Shown here: positions 8,847 to 15,963 of the stretch, in pieces
Numbering within the stretch: position 1 is the stretch's first letter
Layout of the letters: every line of letters begins with the position of its first letter
Source of the DNA: Kutzneria sp. CA-103260
Lineage (GTDB): Bacteria; Actinomycetota; Actinomycetes; Mycobacteriales; Pseudonocardiaceae
Direction: 5' to 3'
Assembly: GCF_018263855.1 (NCBI RefSeq)
Contig: NZ_CP073318.1
Location: forward strand, 10,788,001 to 10,852,000
Length of the DNA stretch: 64,000 bases
Notes under the pieces: model-generated
What the model saw: the letters and a program-made list of their open reading frames with translations, nothing else
Databases searched by the model: none
What the model was told of the DNA's origin: nothing
Position numbers and translations under genes: made by a program

Positions 8847-9461
8847 ATGGCGAACGACGAGAAGCAGCCGATGTTCGATCACCGGCTCCGAGAACGGTTC
8901 TACAGCCAACGGGTGCTGGTGCTGGACGGCGTCCTCGACGACGACAACGGCACGGTGCTGGCCACCCAGCTGCTCGCGCTGGCGAGCGAGGATCCGCGCA
9001 AGGACATCGCGTTGTGGATCCACTCCCCGGGCGGGTCGGTGCCGTCGATGCTGGCGATCCGGGACGTGATGCGGCTGGTGCCGTGCGACGTGGCGACGCT
9101 GGCGTTGGGGCTGGCGTGCAGCGCGGGCCAGTTCCTGCTGTCGGCGGGCACGCGGGGCAAGCGGTTCGCGCTGCCGCACGCCAGGATCCTGATGCACCAG
9201 GGTTCGGCGGGCATCGGGGGCTCGGCGGTGGAGGTGGAGGTGCAGGCCGACGACCTGCGCTACACCCGGGACACGGTGCTGGGCATCGTCGCCGAGGACA
9301 CGGGTCAGCCGATGGACCGGATCTTCGAGGACTCCCGCCACGACCACTGGTTCACCGCCGACGAGGCCCGCGAGTACGGCTTCATCGACCACATCGTCGA
9401 CGACCTGGGACAGATCGTGCCGGTGCGCTCGCACGCGCTGGGACTGGGGGCGAGCGCATGA
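8847..9461 (+). CDS. clpP: ATP-dependent Clp protease proteolytic subunit, active type (204 aa)
   Basis: A serine peptidase of family S14 forming the degradation chamber of a Clp complex. The triad is intact: Ser92 in LACSAGQFLLSAG, His in RILMHQG, and Asp in RHDHWFTADEA; SPGGS marks the substrate-groove strand. The N-terminus is short (FDHRLRERFYSQRVLVLDGVL) and lacks the usual IPxVxE axial segment, as in one partner of actinobacterial accessory ClpP pairs. ATG at 8847 has no close ribosome-binding site; GTG at 8805 or ATG at 8871 are alternatives. Its stop overlaps the next clpP by ATGA, so the products are made together and probably mix in one tetradecamer. Confidence 0.9.
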   Translation: MANDEKQPMFDHRLRERFYSQRVLVLDGVLDDDNGTVLATQLLALASEDPRKDIALWIHSPGGSVPSMLAIRDVMRLVPCDVATLALGLACSAGQFLLSAGTRGKRFALPHARILMHQGSAGIGGSAVEVEVQADDLRYTRDTVLGIVAEDTGQPMDRIFEDSRHDHWFTADEAREYGFIDHIVDDLGQIVPVRSHALGLGASA

Positions 9462-10045
9462 GCACCTACACCATTCCCAACGTGATCACGCGGGTCGCCG
9501 GCGGCGAGCGGATCATGGACGTCTACTCGCACCTGCTCTCCGAGCGCATCGTCTACCTGGGCACGGGCATCGACGCCGGGGTGGCCAACGCGCTGATCGC
9601 CCAGCTGCTGTTCCTGGACGCGGAGAACCCGGAGCAGGAGATCAGCCTCTACATCAACTCCGAGGGCGGCGACCCGTCGGCGATGCTCGCGGTCTACGAC
9701 ACGATGTGCTTCGTGCAGGCCCCGGTGTCGACGCTGTGCGTGGGCCAGGCGGTGGCGACCGGCGCGGTGCTGCTGGCCGCCGGCGCCCCCGGCCGTCGCT
9801 ACGTGCTGCCGCACACCCGGGTGGTGCTGCACCAGCCGGCGGCGCAGGGCCGCGGCACGATCCCGGACCTGATCCTCCAGGCGGACGAGGTGATCCGGGT
9901 GCGCACGCAGCTGGAGCGCATCCTGTCCAAGCACACCGGCCACGAGATCGAGCAGCTGCGCCACGACACGGACCGGGACCGCGTGTTCGACGCGGCCGGG
10001 GCGGTGGCCTACGGCCTGGCCGACCGCGTGATCGAGAAGCGGTGA
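9458..10045 (+). CDS. ClpP-like subunit with catalytic serine replaced by alanine (195 aa)
   Basis: Full-length ClpP fold beginning with the standard axial segment YTIPNVITR and with SEGGD in the groove. At the nucleophile elbow the usual GQAAS-type motif reads GQAVATGAVLLAAG, putting Ala (codon 9755-9757, residue 100) where the serine should be. His in VVLHQPAAQG and Asp in TDRDRVFDAAGAVAYGL remain. It is therefore predicted to be proteolytically inactive but able to assemble, like the ClpR subunits of plastids and cyanobacteria. It is coupled by ATGA to the active clpP upstream and ends 2 bp before the convergent PopR-like gene. It would be the positional equivalent of one gene of the Streptomyces clpP3-clpP4 operon; activity needs a test. 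Confidence 0.85.
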   Translation: MSTYTIPNVITRVAGGERIMDVYSHLLSERIVYLGTGIDAGVANALIAQLLFLDAENPEQEISLYINSEGGDPSAMLAVYDTMCFVQAPVSTLCVGQAVATGAVLLAAGAPGRRYVLPHTRVVLHQPAAQGRGTIPDLILQADEVIRVRTQLERILSKHTGHEIEQLRHDTDRDRVFDAAGAVAYGLADRVIEKR

Positions 10046-10047
10046 CC

Positions 10048-10389
10048 TCAGGCGGCCAGCAGCACCGGGCCGGTGGGACGGCGACGGACGGCGGGACCCC
10101 GGCCCAGGCCGCGTAGCCGCCGGACGTCGCCGGCGATCTCGACCAGCAGGTGGGCCAGGTCGACGCCGAGCGCGCCGGTGACGGCGGCGATCATCTCGCT
10201 GGACGGCTCCTTGCGGCCGCGCTCGATCTCCGACAGGTACTGCGGCGAGATGCCGGCCCGCTCGGCGATGTCGACGAGCCGTTCCCCCTGTTCCTCACGG
10301 GCGGTGCGCAGGCTGCGGCCCAGCAGCTCGCGCCACAGCGGCTCCGGCTCGGGGCCGTGAGTCCGGTGGAACTGAAGGATGTCCGCCAT
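10048..10389 (-). CDS. popR: PopR/ClgR-like XRE-family transcriptional activator (113 aa)
   Basis: A helix-turn-helix protein with the ClgR/PopR signature around residues 45-75: SPQYLSEIERGRKEPSSEMI, followed by AAVTGALGVDL. ClgR-family proteins activate clp genes. PopR of Streptomyces activates the clpP3-clpP4 operon and is itself destroyed by Clp protease through its last two alanines. This protein ends in VLLAA, a matching C-terminal Ala-Ala degron. It lies head-to-tail against the accessory clpP pair (2-bp gap), the same neighbourhood expected for popR. The symbol is assigned by signature plus context. Confidence 0.82.
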   Translation of the reverse strand: MADILQFHRTHGPEPEPLWRELLGRSLRTAREEQGERLVDIAERAGISPQYLSEIERGRKEPSSEMIAAVTGALGVDLAHLLVEIAGDVRRLRGLGRGPAVRRRPTGPVLLAA

Positions 10390-10499
10390 GCGGCCATGGT
10401 CGCACCGGTCCCGGCGACGCCGGCAGCGGTTCAGCTGATGGCGGACATAGGCAAGAACTACCGACGCGGGCCGGGGCTCCCAACCGTGACGCTGGGGCC

Positions 10500-11831
10500 A
10501 TGGCAGAACCGCCCTACCTCACCGGCCACTTCGCGCCGACCCCCGAGGAACACACCGCGTTCGAGTTGACCGTGCACGGCACGCTGCCGTCCGACCTGAA
10601 CGGCCGCTACTTCCGCAACGGCCACAACCCCAAGCCCGGCGTGACGCCCACACACTGGTTCCGGGGCGCGGGCATGCTGCACGGCATCCGCCTGGCCAAC
10701 GGGAAAGCCGAGTGGTACCGCAACCGGTGGGTGAAAACGCCGTTCCTGGACGGGGTTCCGTTCACCGGCACCGAACTCGAGGTCAGCGCGGCCGCCACCA
10801 GCATCATCTTCCACGGCGGCCGCTACCTGGCGCTGCAGGAGGCCAACCTGCCGTGGGAGGTGACGGGGGAGCTCGACACCGTCGGGCCGTTCGACTTCGG
10901 CGGCAAACTGACCAGCGCGATGACCGCCCACCCGAAGGTCGATCCGCACACCGGCGAGCTGCACTTCTTCTCGTACGGCCTGATCGCGCCCTACCTCGTC
11001 TACCACGTGGCCGACGCCTCGGGTGAGCTCACCCGCAGCACGGTGATCGACGGCGCGGGCCCTTCTTTGATGCACGACTTCGCGATCACCCGCGAGCACG
11101 CCGTGTTCATCTGCCCGCCGGTCGTCTTCGACGAGGCCGAGCGGTCCGGCATCCCGTACCGCTGGCACGACGACGCCCCGTTCCGCATCGGCGTGCTGCC
11201 CCGGCACCGGCCGGACGCGACCGTCACCTGGTTCGACATCGACGACCCGGCGACCATCCTGCACGTCGCCAACTCCTACCTGGACTCGCTGGGCCGCGTC
11301 GTGCTGGAGAGCCCGCGCTTCGACCGGGCCGCCTGGGAGACGTCGTGGAAGTGGTGGGTCGGCGCGCCCGGCTACGGCGACACCCCCGGCGTGGGCAGCA
11401 CCTTCCACCGCTGGATCCTCGATCCGTTGAGCGGCAAGGTCGTCGAGGAGCCGCTGGACGACCTGGTCACCGAATTCCCGGCGATCAACGACGACCACAC
11501 CGGCTCGCCCAACCGCTACAGCTACGCCGTCGGCTTCCCCGGCTCCGGGCTGAGCGGCTATCACACCGTCAAGTTCGACAGCACCACCGGCGAGCGCCGG
11601 CTGCACGCCCACGGCCCCGGGCGCATGCCCGGCGAGGCCGTGTTCGCCTCAGCCACCGGCGCGACCCGCGAGGACGACGGCTACCTGCTGACCATCGTCA
11701 GCGACGTCCTGACCGACACGTCCCAGCTGCTCGTGCTGGACGCCGCCGACCTCACCACCGTGGCCGCCGTCGACCTGCCCCAGCGGGTCCCGGCCGGCAT
11801 TCACGGGCACTGGATTCCCGACCACGACTAG
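10500..11831 (+). CDS. Carotenoid cleavage oxygenase / lignostilbene dioxygenase family (443 aa)
   Basis: A non-heme Fe(II) dioxygenase of the carotenoid/stilbene oxygenase family, predicted as a seven-bladed propeller with iron held by four histidines. All four are visible in order: His144 (TAHPKVDPHTGEL), His192 (SLMHDFAITREH), His255 (TILHVANSYLD) and His435 (VPAGIHGHW). The start region GTLPSDLNGRYFRNGHNP is typical of the family. It would cleave a C=C bond in an apocarotenoid or stilbene; the substrate cannot be read off. No carotenoid synthesis genes are nearby. A SnoaL-like gene follows 9 bp later with its own AGGAG. Confidence 0.93.
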   Translation: MAEPPYLTGHFAPTPEEHTAFELTVHGTLPSDLNGRYFRNGHNPKPGVTPTHWFRGAGMLHGIRLANGKAEWYRNRWVKTPFLDGVPFTGTELEVSAAATSIIFHGGRYLALQEANLPWEVTGELDTVGPFDFGGKLTSAMTAHPKVDPHTGELHFFSYGLIAPYLVYHVADASGELTRSTVIDGAGPSLMHDFAITREHAVFICPPVVFDEAERSGIPYRWHDDAPFRIGVLPRHRPDATVTWFDIDDPATILHVANSYLDSLGRVVLESPRFDRAAWETSWKWWVGAPGYGDTPGVGSTFHRWILDPLSGKVVEEPLDDLVTEFPAINDDHTGSPNRYSYAVGFPGSGLSGYHTVKFDSTTGERRLHAHGPGRMPGEAVFASATGATREDDGYLLTIVSDVLTDTSQLLVLDAADLTTVAAVDLPQRVPAGIHGHWIPDHD

Positions 11832-11840
11832 GAGATTGCC

Positions 11841-12263
11841 ATGCTGCTCGACGACTGGATCGCCATCTGGAACGGCGACTACACCTCGGTTTCCCGGGCC
11901 ATCGCCCCCGACTTCACCGTGCACGCCGCCCTGATGGACGGCGGCTCCGTGGACGGACCGGACGGCCTCGTCGAATGGATCAAGCAGACCCGCGCGCCGT
12001 TCAGCGAACTGGAGTTCGCCGTCGAGGTCGGGCCGATCGAGGACGGCCAGTACATAGTGGTCCGCTGGCTGGCCACCGGCGTCTACGGCGGCGGCTTCCC
12101 CGGCGCGACCGCCCCCGCCGGCGCCCCGATCAGCTTCACCGGCACCGACATCCTGCGCGTGCACGACGGCCTGATCGCCGAGTACTGGATCAACTCCGAC
12201 GTCCACGTGCTGCTGGGCCAGCTCGGCGTCGTGGTTGACTCAGTCCCGACGGCACAGTCGTGA
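11841..12263 (+). CDS. SnoaL-like (NTF2-fold) protein (140 aa)
   Basis: A single small alpha+beta barrel: LLDDWIAIWNGDY at the first helix, then DFTVHAALMDGGSVDGPDGL, IKQTRAPF, and the closing strand pair ISFTGTDILRVHDGLIAEYWINSD. This is the layout of SnoaL-like polyketide-cyclase or ester-cyclase proteins; the conserved D/H of the pocket may be Asp24 and His28. The function could be a small-molecule cyclase, hydratase or isomerase, or only ligand binding. An AGGAG ribosome-binding site lies 8 bases before the ATG and the gap from the oxygenase gene is 9 bp, so the two are probably one operon acting on the same substrate. Confidence 0.8.
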   Translation: MLLDDWIAIWNGDYTSVSRAIAPDFTVHAALMDGGSVDGPDGLVEWIKQTRAPFSELEFAVEVGPIEDGQYIVVRWLATGVYGGGFPGATAPAGAPISFTGTDILRVHDGLIAEYWINSDVHVLLGQLGVVVDSVPTAQS

Positions 12264-12284
12264 CTTGGTGAGGAGCAGTCAGTC

Positions 12285-12995
12285 GTGGGGTGGAGCACCA
12301 GCCAGCTCGCCGAACTCGCCGGCACCACCGTGCGGGCGGTTCGGCACTACCACGACGTCGGCCTGCTGGCCGAGCCCGAGCGCCGCGCCAACGGCTACAA
12401 GAGCTACGGCGTCGCGCACCTGGTGCGGGTGCTGCGGATCAAGCGGCTGATCGGGCTCGGGCTCTCGCTCGCGCAGATCGCCGACCTCGGGGACGCCGAC
12501 GAGCACCCCAAGGAGGCGCTGCGGGTGCTCGACGGCGAGCTGGCCGCCACCATCGAGCGGCTGCGGCGCATCCGAGCCGAACTCGCCGTCATCCTGAGCC
12601 AGGCCGTCCCCACCGACCTGCCGCCCCGGCTGGCCGACCTGATCGGCGGCACCGACCTGACCGCCGCCGACCGCTCCATGGTCGTCGTGATGGCCCAGGT
12701 CTTCCCGCCCAAGGTGGCCGAGGCCATCGCCGAGCGGATGCGCGCCGGCGCCGGCGATCCGGTGACCGCCGACTTCGACAACCTGCCCCCCGACGCCGAC
12801 GAGCAGACCCGGATCGACGTGGCCGAGCGGATGAAGGCCTTTGTCGCCAAGCTCTTCGCCGACATGCCGATGGACGCCGAGACCTGGGCCGATGCCCCGC
12901 ACGGGCCCCGCTTCATGCAGCGGGCCGTGGACCACGCCACCCTCGATCTCTACAACCCGGCCCAGATCGACGTGATCCGCCGCTGCGGCAACTAG
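12285..12995 (+). CDS. MerR-family transcriptional regulator (236 aa)
   Basis: The N-terminal MerR winged helix begins at the GTG: WSTSQLAELAGTTVRAVRHYHDVGLLAEPERRANGY-type core, then a dimerisation coiled coil around residues 80-110 (DGELAATIERLRRIRAELA). The remaining 120 residues are a helical effector domain without metal-binding cysteine clusters, so this is a drug- or metabolite-sensing member, not a metal sensor. Gene order (22 bp after the SnoaL-like gene, same strand) suggests it regulates the oxygenase operon from within it. Confidence 0.9.
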   Translation: MGWSTSQLAELAGTTVRAVRHYHDVGLLAEPERRANGYKSYGVAHLVRVLRIKRLIGLGLSLAQIADLGDADEHPKEALRVLDGELAATIERLRRIRAELAVILSQAVPTDLPPRLADLIGGTDLTAADRSMVVVMAQVFPPKVAEAIAERMRAGAGDPVTADFDNLPPDADEQTRIDVAERMKAFVAKLFADMPMDAETWADAPHGPRFMQRAVDHATLDLYNPAQIDVIRRCGN

Positions 12996-13026
12996 CGACC
13001 GGGCACGCGGTTCGAGCTGGTCGTGA

Positions 13027-13626
13027 TCACGTCGCGCGGACCAGGGGGACCACGACCTCGTCGACGATCTCGATGATGGTCTTGTCGATGGCGGCCTCGT
13101 CTTCGAGGTGCGGGAGCTGGCCGAGGAAGTGGTCGCGCATGAGAGCGGGGCCGACCGAGGCGACGCGGGGGGTGAGGGCGCCGGGGCGGACTTCGCCGCG
13201 GGCGGCGGCGCGGCGGAGCAGGTCGAGCATCAGCTTGTTGCGGCGCTCGATGAAGCGCTCATGGTGGCGCCGCACGGCTTCGCCGTCGGCGTTGATCTCG
13301 GCGATGACCGAACGCAGGGCGACGCCGAGCGGGCTGCGCAGGGCGGCGGCCATGGCCCGCAGGGCGGCGAGCAGGTCGTCGCGCAGGACGCCGGTGTCGG
13401 GCAGGTCGTCGACGGTGGGGAAGGCGTGCAGCACGGCGTCCATCATCAGCTCGGCCCGGCCGGGCCAGCGCCGGTACAGCGACGCCTTGCTGGTGCGGGC
13501 CCGCTCGGCGATGCGCTCCATGGTCAGCCGCTGGTAGCCGACCTCGGTCATCTCCGCCAGCGCCGCCGTGAAGATCGCCTGGTTGAGCTCGTCGCCGCGC
13601 CGTCGCGGCCCCTTGCGGTGATCCAC
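13027..13626 (-). CDS. TetR-family repressor (199 aa)
   Basis: TetR DNA-binding domain at residues 12-60 with the recognition segment RTSKASLYRRWPGRAELM; the C-terminal domain (about 80-199) is a helical ligand pocket of the TetR_C family. The start is GTG. It is divergent from the glycosyltransferase and P450-like genes, and two related palindromes lie in the 95-bp gap, so it is the obvious repressor of that pair as well as of itself. The ligand may be the acceptor of the glycosyltransferase (for example a macrolide-like compound), which is inference. Confidence 0.93.
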   Translation of the reverse strand: MDHRKGPRRRGDELNQAIFTAALAEMTEVGYQRLTMERIAERARTSKASLYRRWPGRAELMMDAVLHAFPTVDDLPDTGVLRDDLLAALRAMAAALRSPLGVALRSVIAEINADGEAVRRHHERFIERRNKLMLDLLRRAAARGEVRPGALTPRVASVGPALMRDHFLGQLPHLEDEAAIDKTIIEIVDEVVVPLVRAT

Positions 13627-13644
13627 GCCACCAATCCGTTCGCT

Positions 13645-13665
13645 TAGAGTCCGTTGCGTTCTCTA
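13645..13665. promoter_or_regulatory. TetR operator site 1 (weaker half)
   Basis: A 21-bp imperfect palindrome with TAGAG at one end and CTCTA at the other; 7 of 10 arm positions pair. Its right half CGTTCTCTA is repeated exactly in site 2, 43 bp away (about four helical turns). Confidence 0.6.
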
Positions 13666-13686
13666 ACGTACGTGCCTACCCTGTGG

Positions 13687-13709
13687 ATAGAAAACGATTC
13701 GTTCTCTAT
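13687..13709. promoter_or_regulatory. TetR operator site 2 (strong, overlaps glycosyltransferase leader)
   Basis: A 23-bp palindrome with 11-bp arms, one mismatch and a 1-nt centre (core AACGATTCGTT). It lies just upstream of the GGGGGAG ribosome-binding site of the glycosyltransferase, a position that would block transcription. Confidence 0.75.
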
Positions 13710-13721
13710 GGGGGAGTCATC

Positions 13722-14852
13722 GTGCGTGTTCTCGTAGTTTCGGCCCCCGGTGTGGGGCATGTCTTCCCGATGGTGCCGTTGACCTGGGCGTTGCGCGCGG
13801 CCGGACACGAGGTCCTGGTCGCCACGTCGAGTGACGCGCTGGCGGTGGCCGACGCCGGCCTGCCGGTGGTCGACGTGCTGCCCGGCGTGGACATCCGGGA
13901 GCAGTTCGCCAAGATCCGGGAGGAGCACCCGGAGCGGTTCGCGGCGATGGCCAACCGCCGCCTGACCGACATCCGTGAGATGGGCGAGTTCCTGCCGGTG
14001 CTGAGCCGGCCGCTGCTGCCCGGTGTGCTGGCGGCGGCCGAGCGGTTCCGGCCGGACGTGATCCTCCAGGGCGCGCTGGGCGGCGTCGGCCTGATCGCCG
14101 CGGCCAAGCTGGGCGTGCCGTGGGTGGGCCACGGCTTCGGCTTCGTGCGCGCCGACGGCGTGCCGGAGCTGTTCCGTGAGCACATGGCCGCCGAGTTCGA
14201 GCAGCACGGCGTCGAGCTGCCGGAACGCCGTGCGTACGTCGATGTGGCGCCGCCGAGCATGCTCGCGGGCCAGCCGGAGGGCTGGTCGATGCGGTACGTG
14301 CCGTACAACGGCGGTGGGGTCGAGCCGTCGTGGCTGGGCCAGGTCGGCGACCGGCCGCGGGTCGCGGTCACGCTGGGCACGGTCGCGCCGCAGATGAACG
14401 GACTCGGTCCGGTCGAGCGGGTCATCGCGGCCGCGCCGGAGGTGGACGCGGACTTCGTGCTGGCCCTGGGCGACAAGGTGGACCTGGATGGCCTCGGCAC
14501 CCTGCCGCCGAACGTCCGCGCGGCCGGCTGGGTGCCGCTGAACTCCTTGCTGGCCACCAGTTCCCTGCTCATCCACCACGGCGGCGCCGGCACCGCGATG
14601 ACGCCGCTGGCGATGGGCGTGCCGCAGCTGGTCGCGCCCAGCGGCGCGGACCGCTACATCAACGCGACCGCGGTGCACGACCACGGTGTCGGGCTCCAGG
14701 TCGAGGAGTCGGAGCTGGACGCGCGGGTGATCGGCCAGCTGCTCGACGAGGAGAAGTTCCGCGTCAACGCGGCCGAGGTCGCCGCCGAGATCGCGACCAT
14801 GCCGTCGCCGGCCGACATCGCCACCCGGATGGCCGAGTTCGTTCGGGAGTGA
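13722..14852 (+). CDS. Macrolide-type GT1 glycosyltransferase (EryCIII/DesVII/MGT class, 376 aa)
   Basis: GT-B glycosyltransferase that would move a sugar from a nucleotide donor to a natural product. GTG at 13722 is chosen: GGGGGAG sits just before it and the protein then starts with the family motif VRVLVVSAPGVGHVFPMVPL. The donor-site motif is SSLLIHHGGAGTAMTPLAMG, followed by GVPQLVAPSGADRYINA. The N-terminal half (to about residue 190) is the acceptor domain. The next gene is a P450 homologue without heme cysteine, the auxiliary-partner pattern of DesVII/DesVIII and EryCIII/EryCII. Transcription is probably controlled by the divergent TetR. No deoxysugar or polyketide genes are visible, so a resistance (self or exogenous antibiotic inactivation) or remote-cluster role is possible. 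Confidence 0.88.
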   Translation: MRVLVVSAPGVGHVFPMVPLTWALRAAGHEVLVATSSDALAVADAGLPVVDVLPGVDIREQFAKIREEHPERFAAMANRRLTDIREMGEFLPVLSRPLLPGVLAAAERFRPDVILQGALGGVGLIAAAKLGVPWVGHGFGFVRADGVPELFREHMAAEFEQHGVELPERRAYVDVAPPSMLAGQPEGWSMRYVPYNGGGVEPSWLGQVGDRPRVAVTLGTVAPQMNGLGPVERVIAAAPEVDADFVLALGDKVDLDGLGTLPPNVRAAGWVPLNSLLATSSLLIHHGGAGTAMTPLAMGVPQLVAPSGADRYINATAVHDHGVGLQVEESELDARVIGQLLDEEKFRVNAAEVAAEIATMPSPADIATRMAEFVRE

Positions 14853-14916
14853 ACCGATCGGCCGTGGTGTTCGTGTCATCGACACTTGACGCGAACGGCA
14901 CGGGGGTGCGCGGGGA

Positions 14917-15963
14917 ATGTGTGAGCGGCCGACAGTCGGGGGACCACGGGTCGTGCCGACGATGACGCACAGCGGCGCGAAAGTGTGGCTGGTGACCGGA
15001 TATCGGGACGTGCGGGCCGGACTGTCCGACCCGCGGCTGAGTCGGGACACCCGGGCCGCCGCGTACGTGATCGACGGCGGCGGCATCGACGGCCAGGCGC
15101 TGCGGGCGCTGCCCCTGGAGTTGGCGGATCCGTTGCTGCGCACCGAATCCGCCAACCGACTGCGCCGCCTCGCGGCCGCGGTGTTCACCCCGGAACGGGT
15201 CGAGCGCCTGCGGCCGCGGATCACCGAACTGGCCGGGCGACTGCTCGCGCCGCTGCGTCACCAGCGGTCGGTGGACCTCGTCGCCGAGGTCGCCCGGCCG
15301 CTGCCGACCCTGCTCACGTGCGGCCTGCTCGGACTGCCGGTGGAGGACAAGGTCTGTTCGTGGACGGAGATTCTGCTCGCCGTCCACGAACAGGCCGGCT
15401 CGTCGCTGTCGCGCCACCTCAGGGCCGTCGCCGACAGCGATCTCGTGGCGGCGCTGGCCGCCGCCGAGACCACCGCCGACGAGTTGCTGAACCTGGTGGC
15501 GATGTTGGTGGTCGGCGGCGCGGAGGTCGCCGGCGGATTCGTCGCCAACGCCATGTCGGCGCTGCTGGACAGCCCGCACCGGGTGGCGCTGGCCCGCAAC
15601 GCGCCGACCATGCTGCCGGATCTGGTCGCGGATCTGGTCGGGAGCAGCGATCCCTTGCACGTCGGCGCTTTCCGCTGCACCACCGCGCCGATTCGGTTGG
15701 GCGACACGGTGATTCCGGCCGGCGAGGTCGTGATGCTCGCCGGCGCCGAGTGCCCGTCGGATCGACGTGACATCGGCACCGTCGGGCACGGCATGCAGTA
15801 CCGGATCGGCGCGCTGCTCGGCCGGGTGTTGGCCGAAACCGTGCTGGAGCGACTGATCGGGGAGTTCCCGCGGCTGCGGCTGGCGGTGCCGGCGGGGCAG
15901 ATTCCCTGGCAGTTCACCCGGCTCAGCCGGGCAGTGGAGAGCCTGCCAGTCGAGGTGCGTTGA
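14917..15963 (+). CDS. Cytochrome P450 homologue lacking the heme cysteine; glycosyltransferase auxiliary protein (348 aa)
   Basis: P450 fold is recognisable from VWLVTGYRDVRAGLSDPRLSRD onward (C-helix region), PLLRTESANRLRRLAAAVFTPERV, and the closing GHGMQYRIGALLGR. In real P450s this last element is FGxGxHxCxG; here the cysteine is Arg296 (codon 15802-15804) and the histidine is Gln. The I-helix oxygen-binding Thr is missing (VVGGAEVAGG) and the K-helix ExxR reads ADLVG. It therefore cannot bind heme as a P450. Such proteins (EryCII, DesVIII) are activators of neighbouring glycosyltransferases, which fits the gene 64 bp upstream. The N-terminus is about 50 residues shorter than usual; an in-frame TGA at 14887 excludes extension. 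Confidence 0.85.
   Translation: MCERPTVGGPRVVPTMTHSGAKVWLVTGYRDVRAGLSDPRLSRDTRAAAYVIDGGGIDGQALRALPLELADPLLRTESANRLRRLAAAVFTPERVERLRPRITELAGRLLAPLRHQRSVDLVAEVARPLPTLLTCGLLGLPVEDKVCSWTEILLAVHEQAGSSLSRHLRAVADSDLVAALAAAETTADELLNLVAMLVVGGAEVAGGFVANAMSALLDSPHRVALARNAPTMLPDLVADLVGSSDPLHVGAFRCTTAPIRLGDTVIPAGEVVMLAGAECPSDRRDIGTVGHGMQYRIGALLGRVLAETVLERLIGEFPRLRLAVPAGQIPWQFTRLSRAVESLPVEVR

Noticed and set aside
10500..15963. Possible natural-product biosynthetic cluster (oxygenase, SnoaL-like, glycosyltransferase, P450-like)
   Set aside because: No polyketide synthase, NRPS, terpene or deoxysugar genes occur, and the genes fall into separately regulated units; only the glycosyltransferase pair is reported as a unit.
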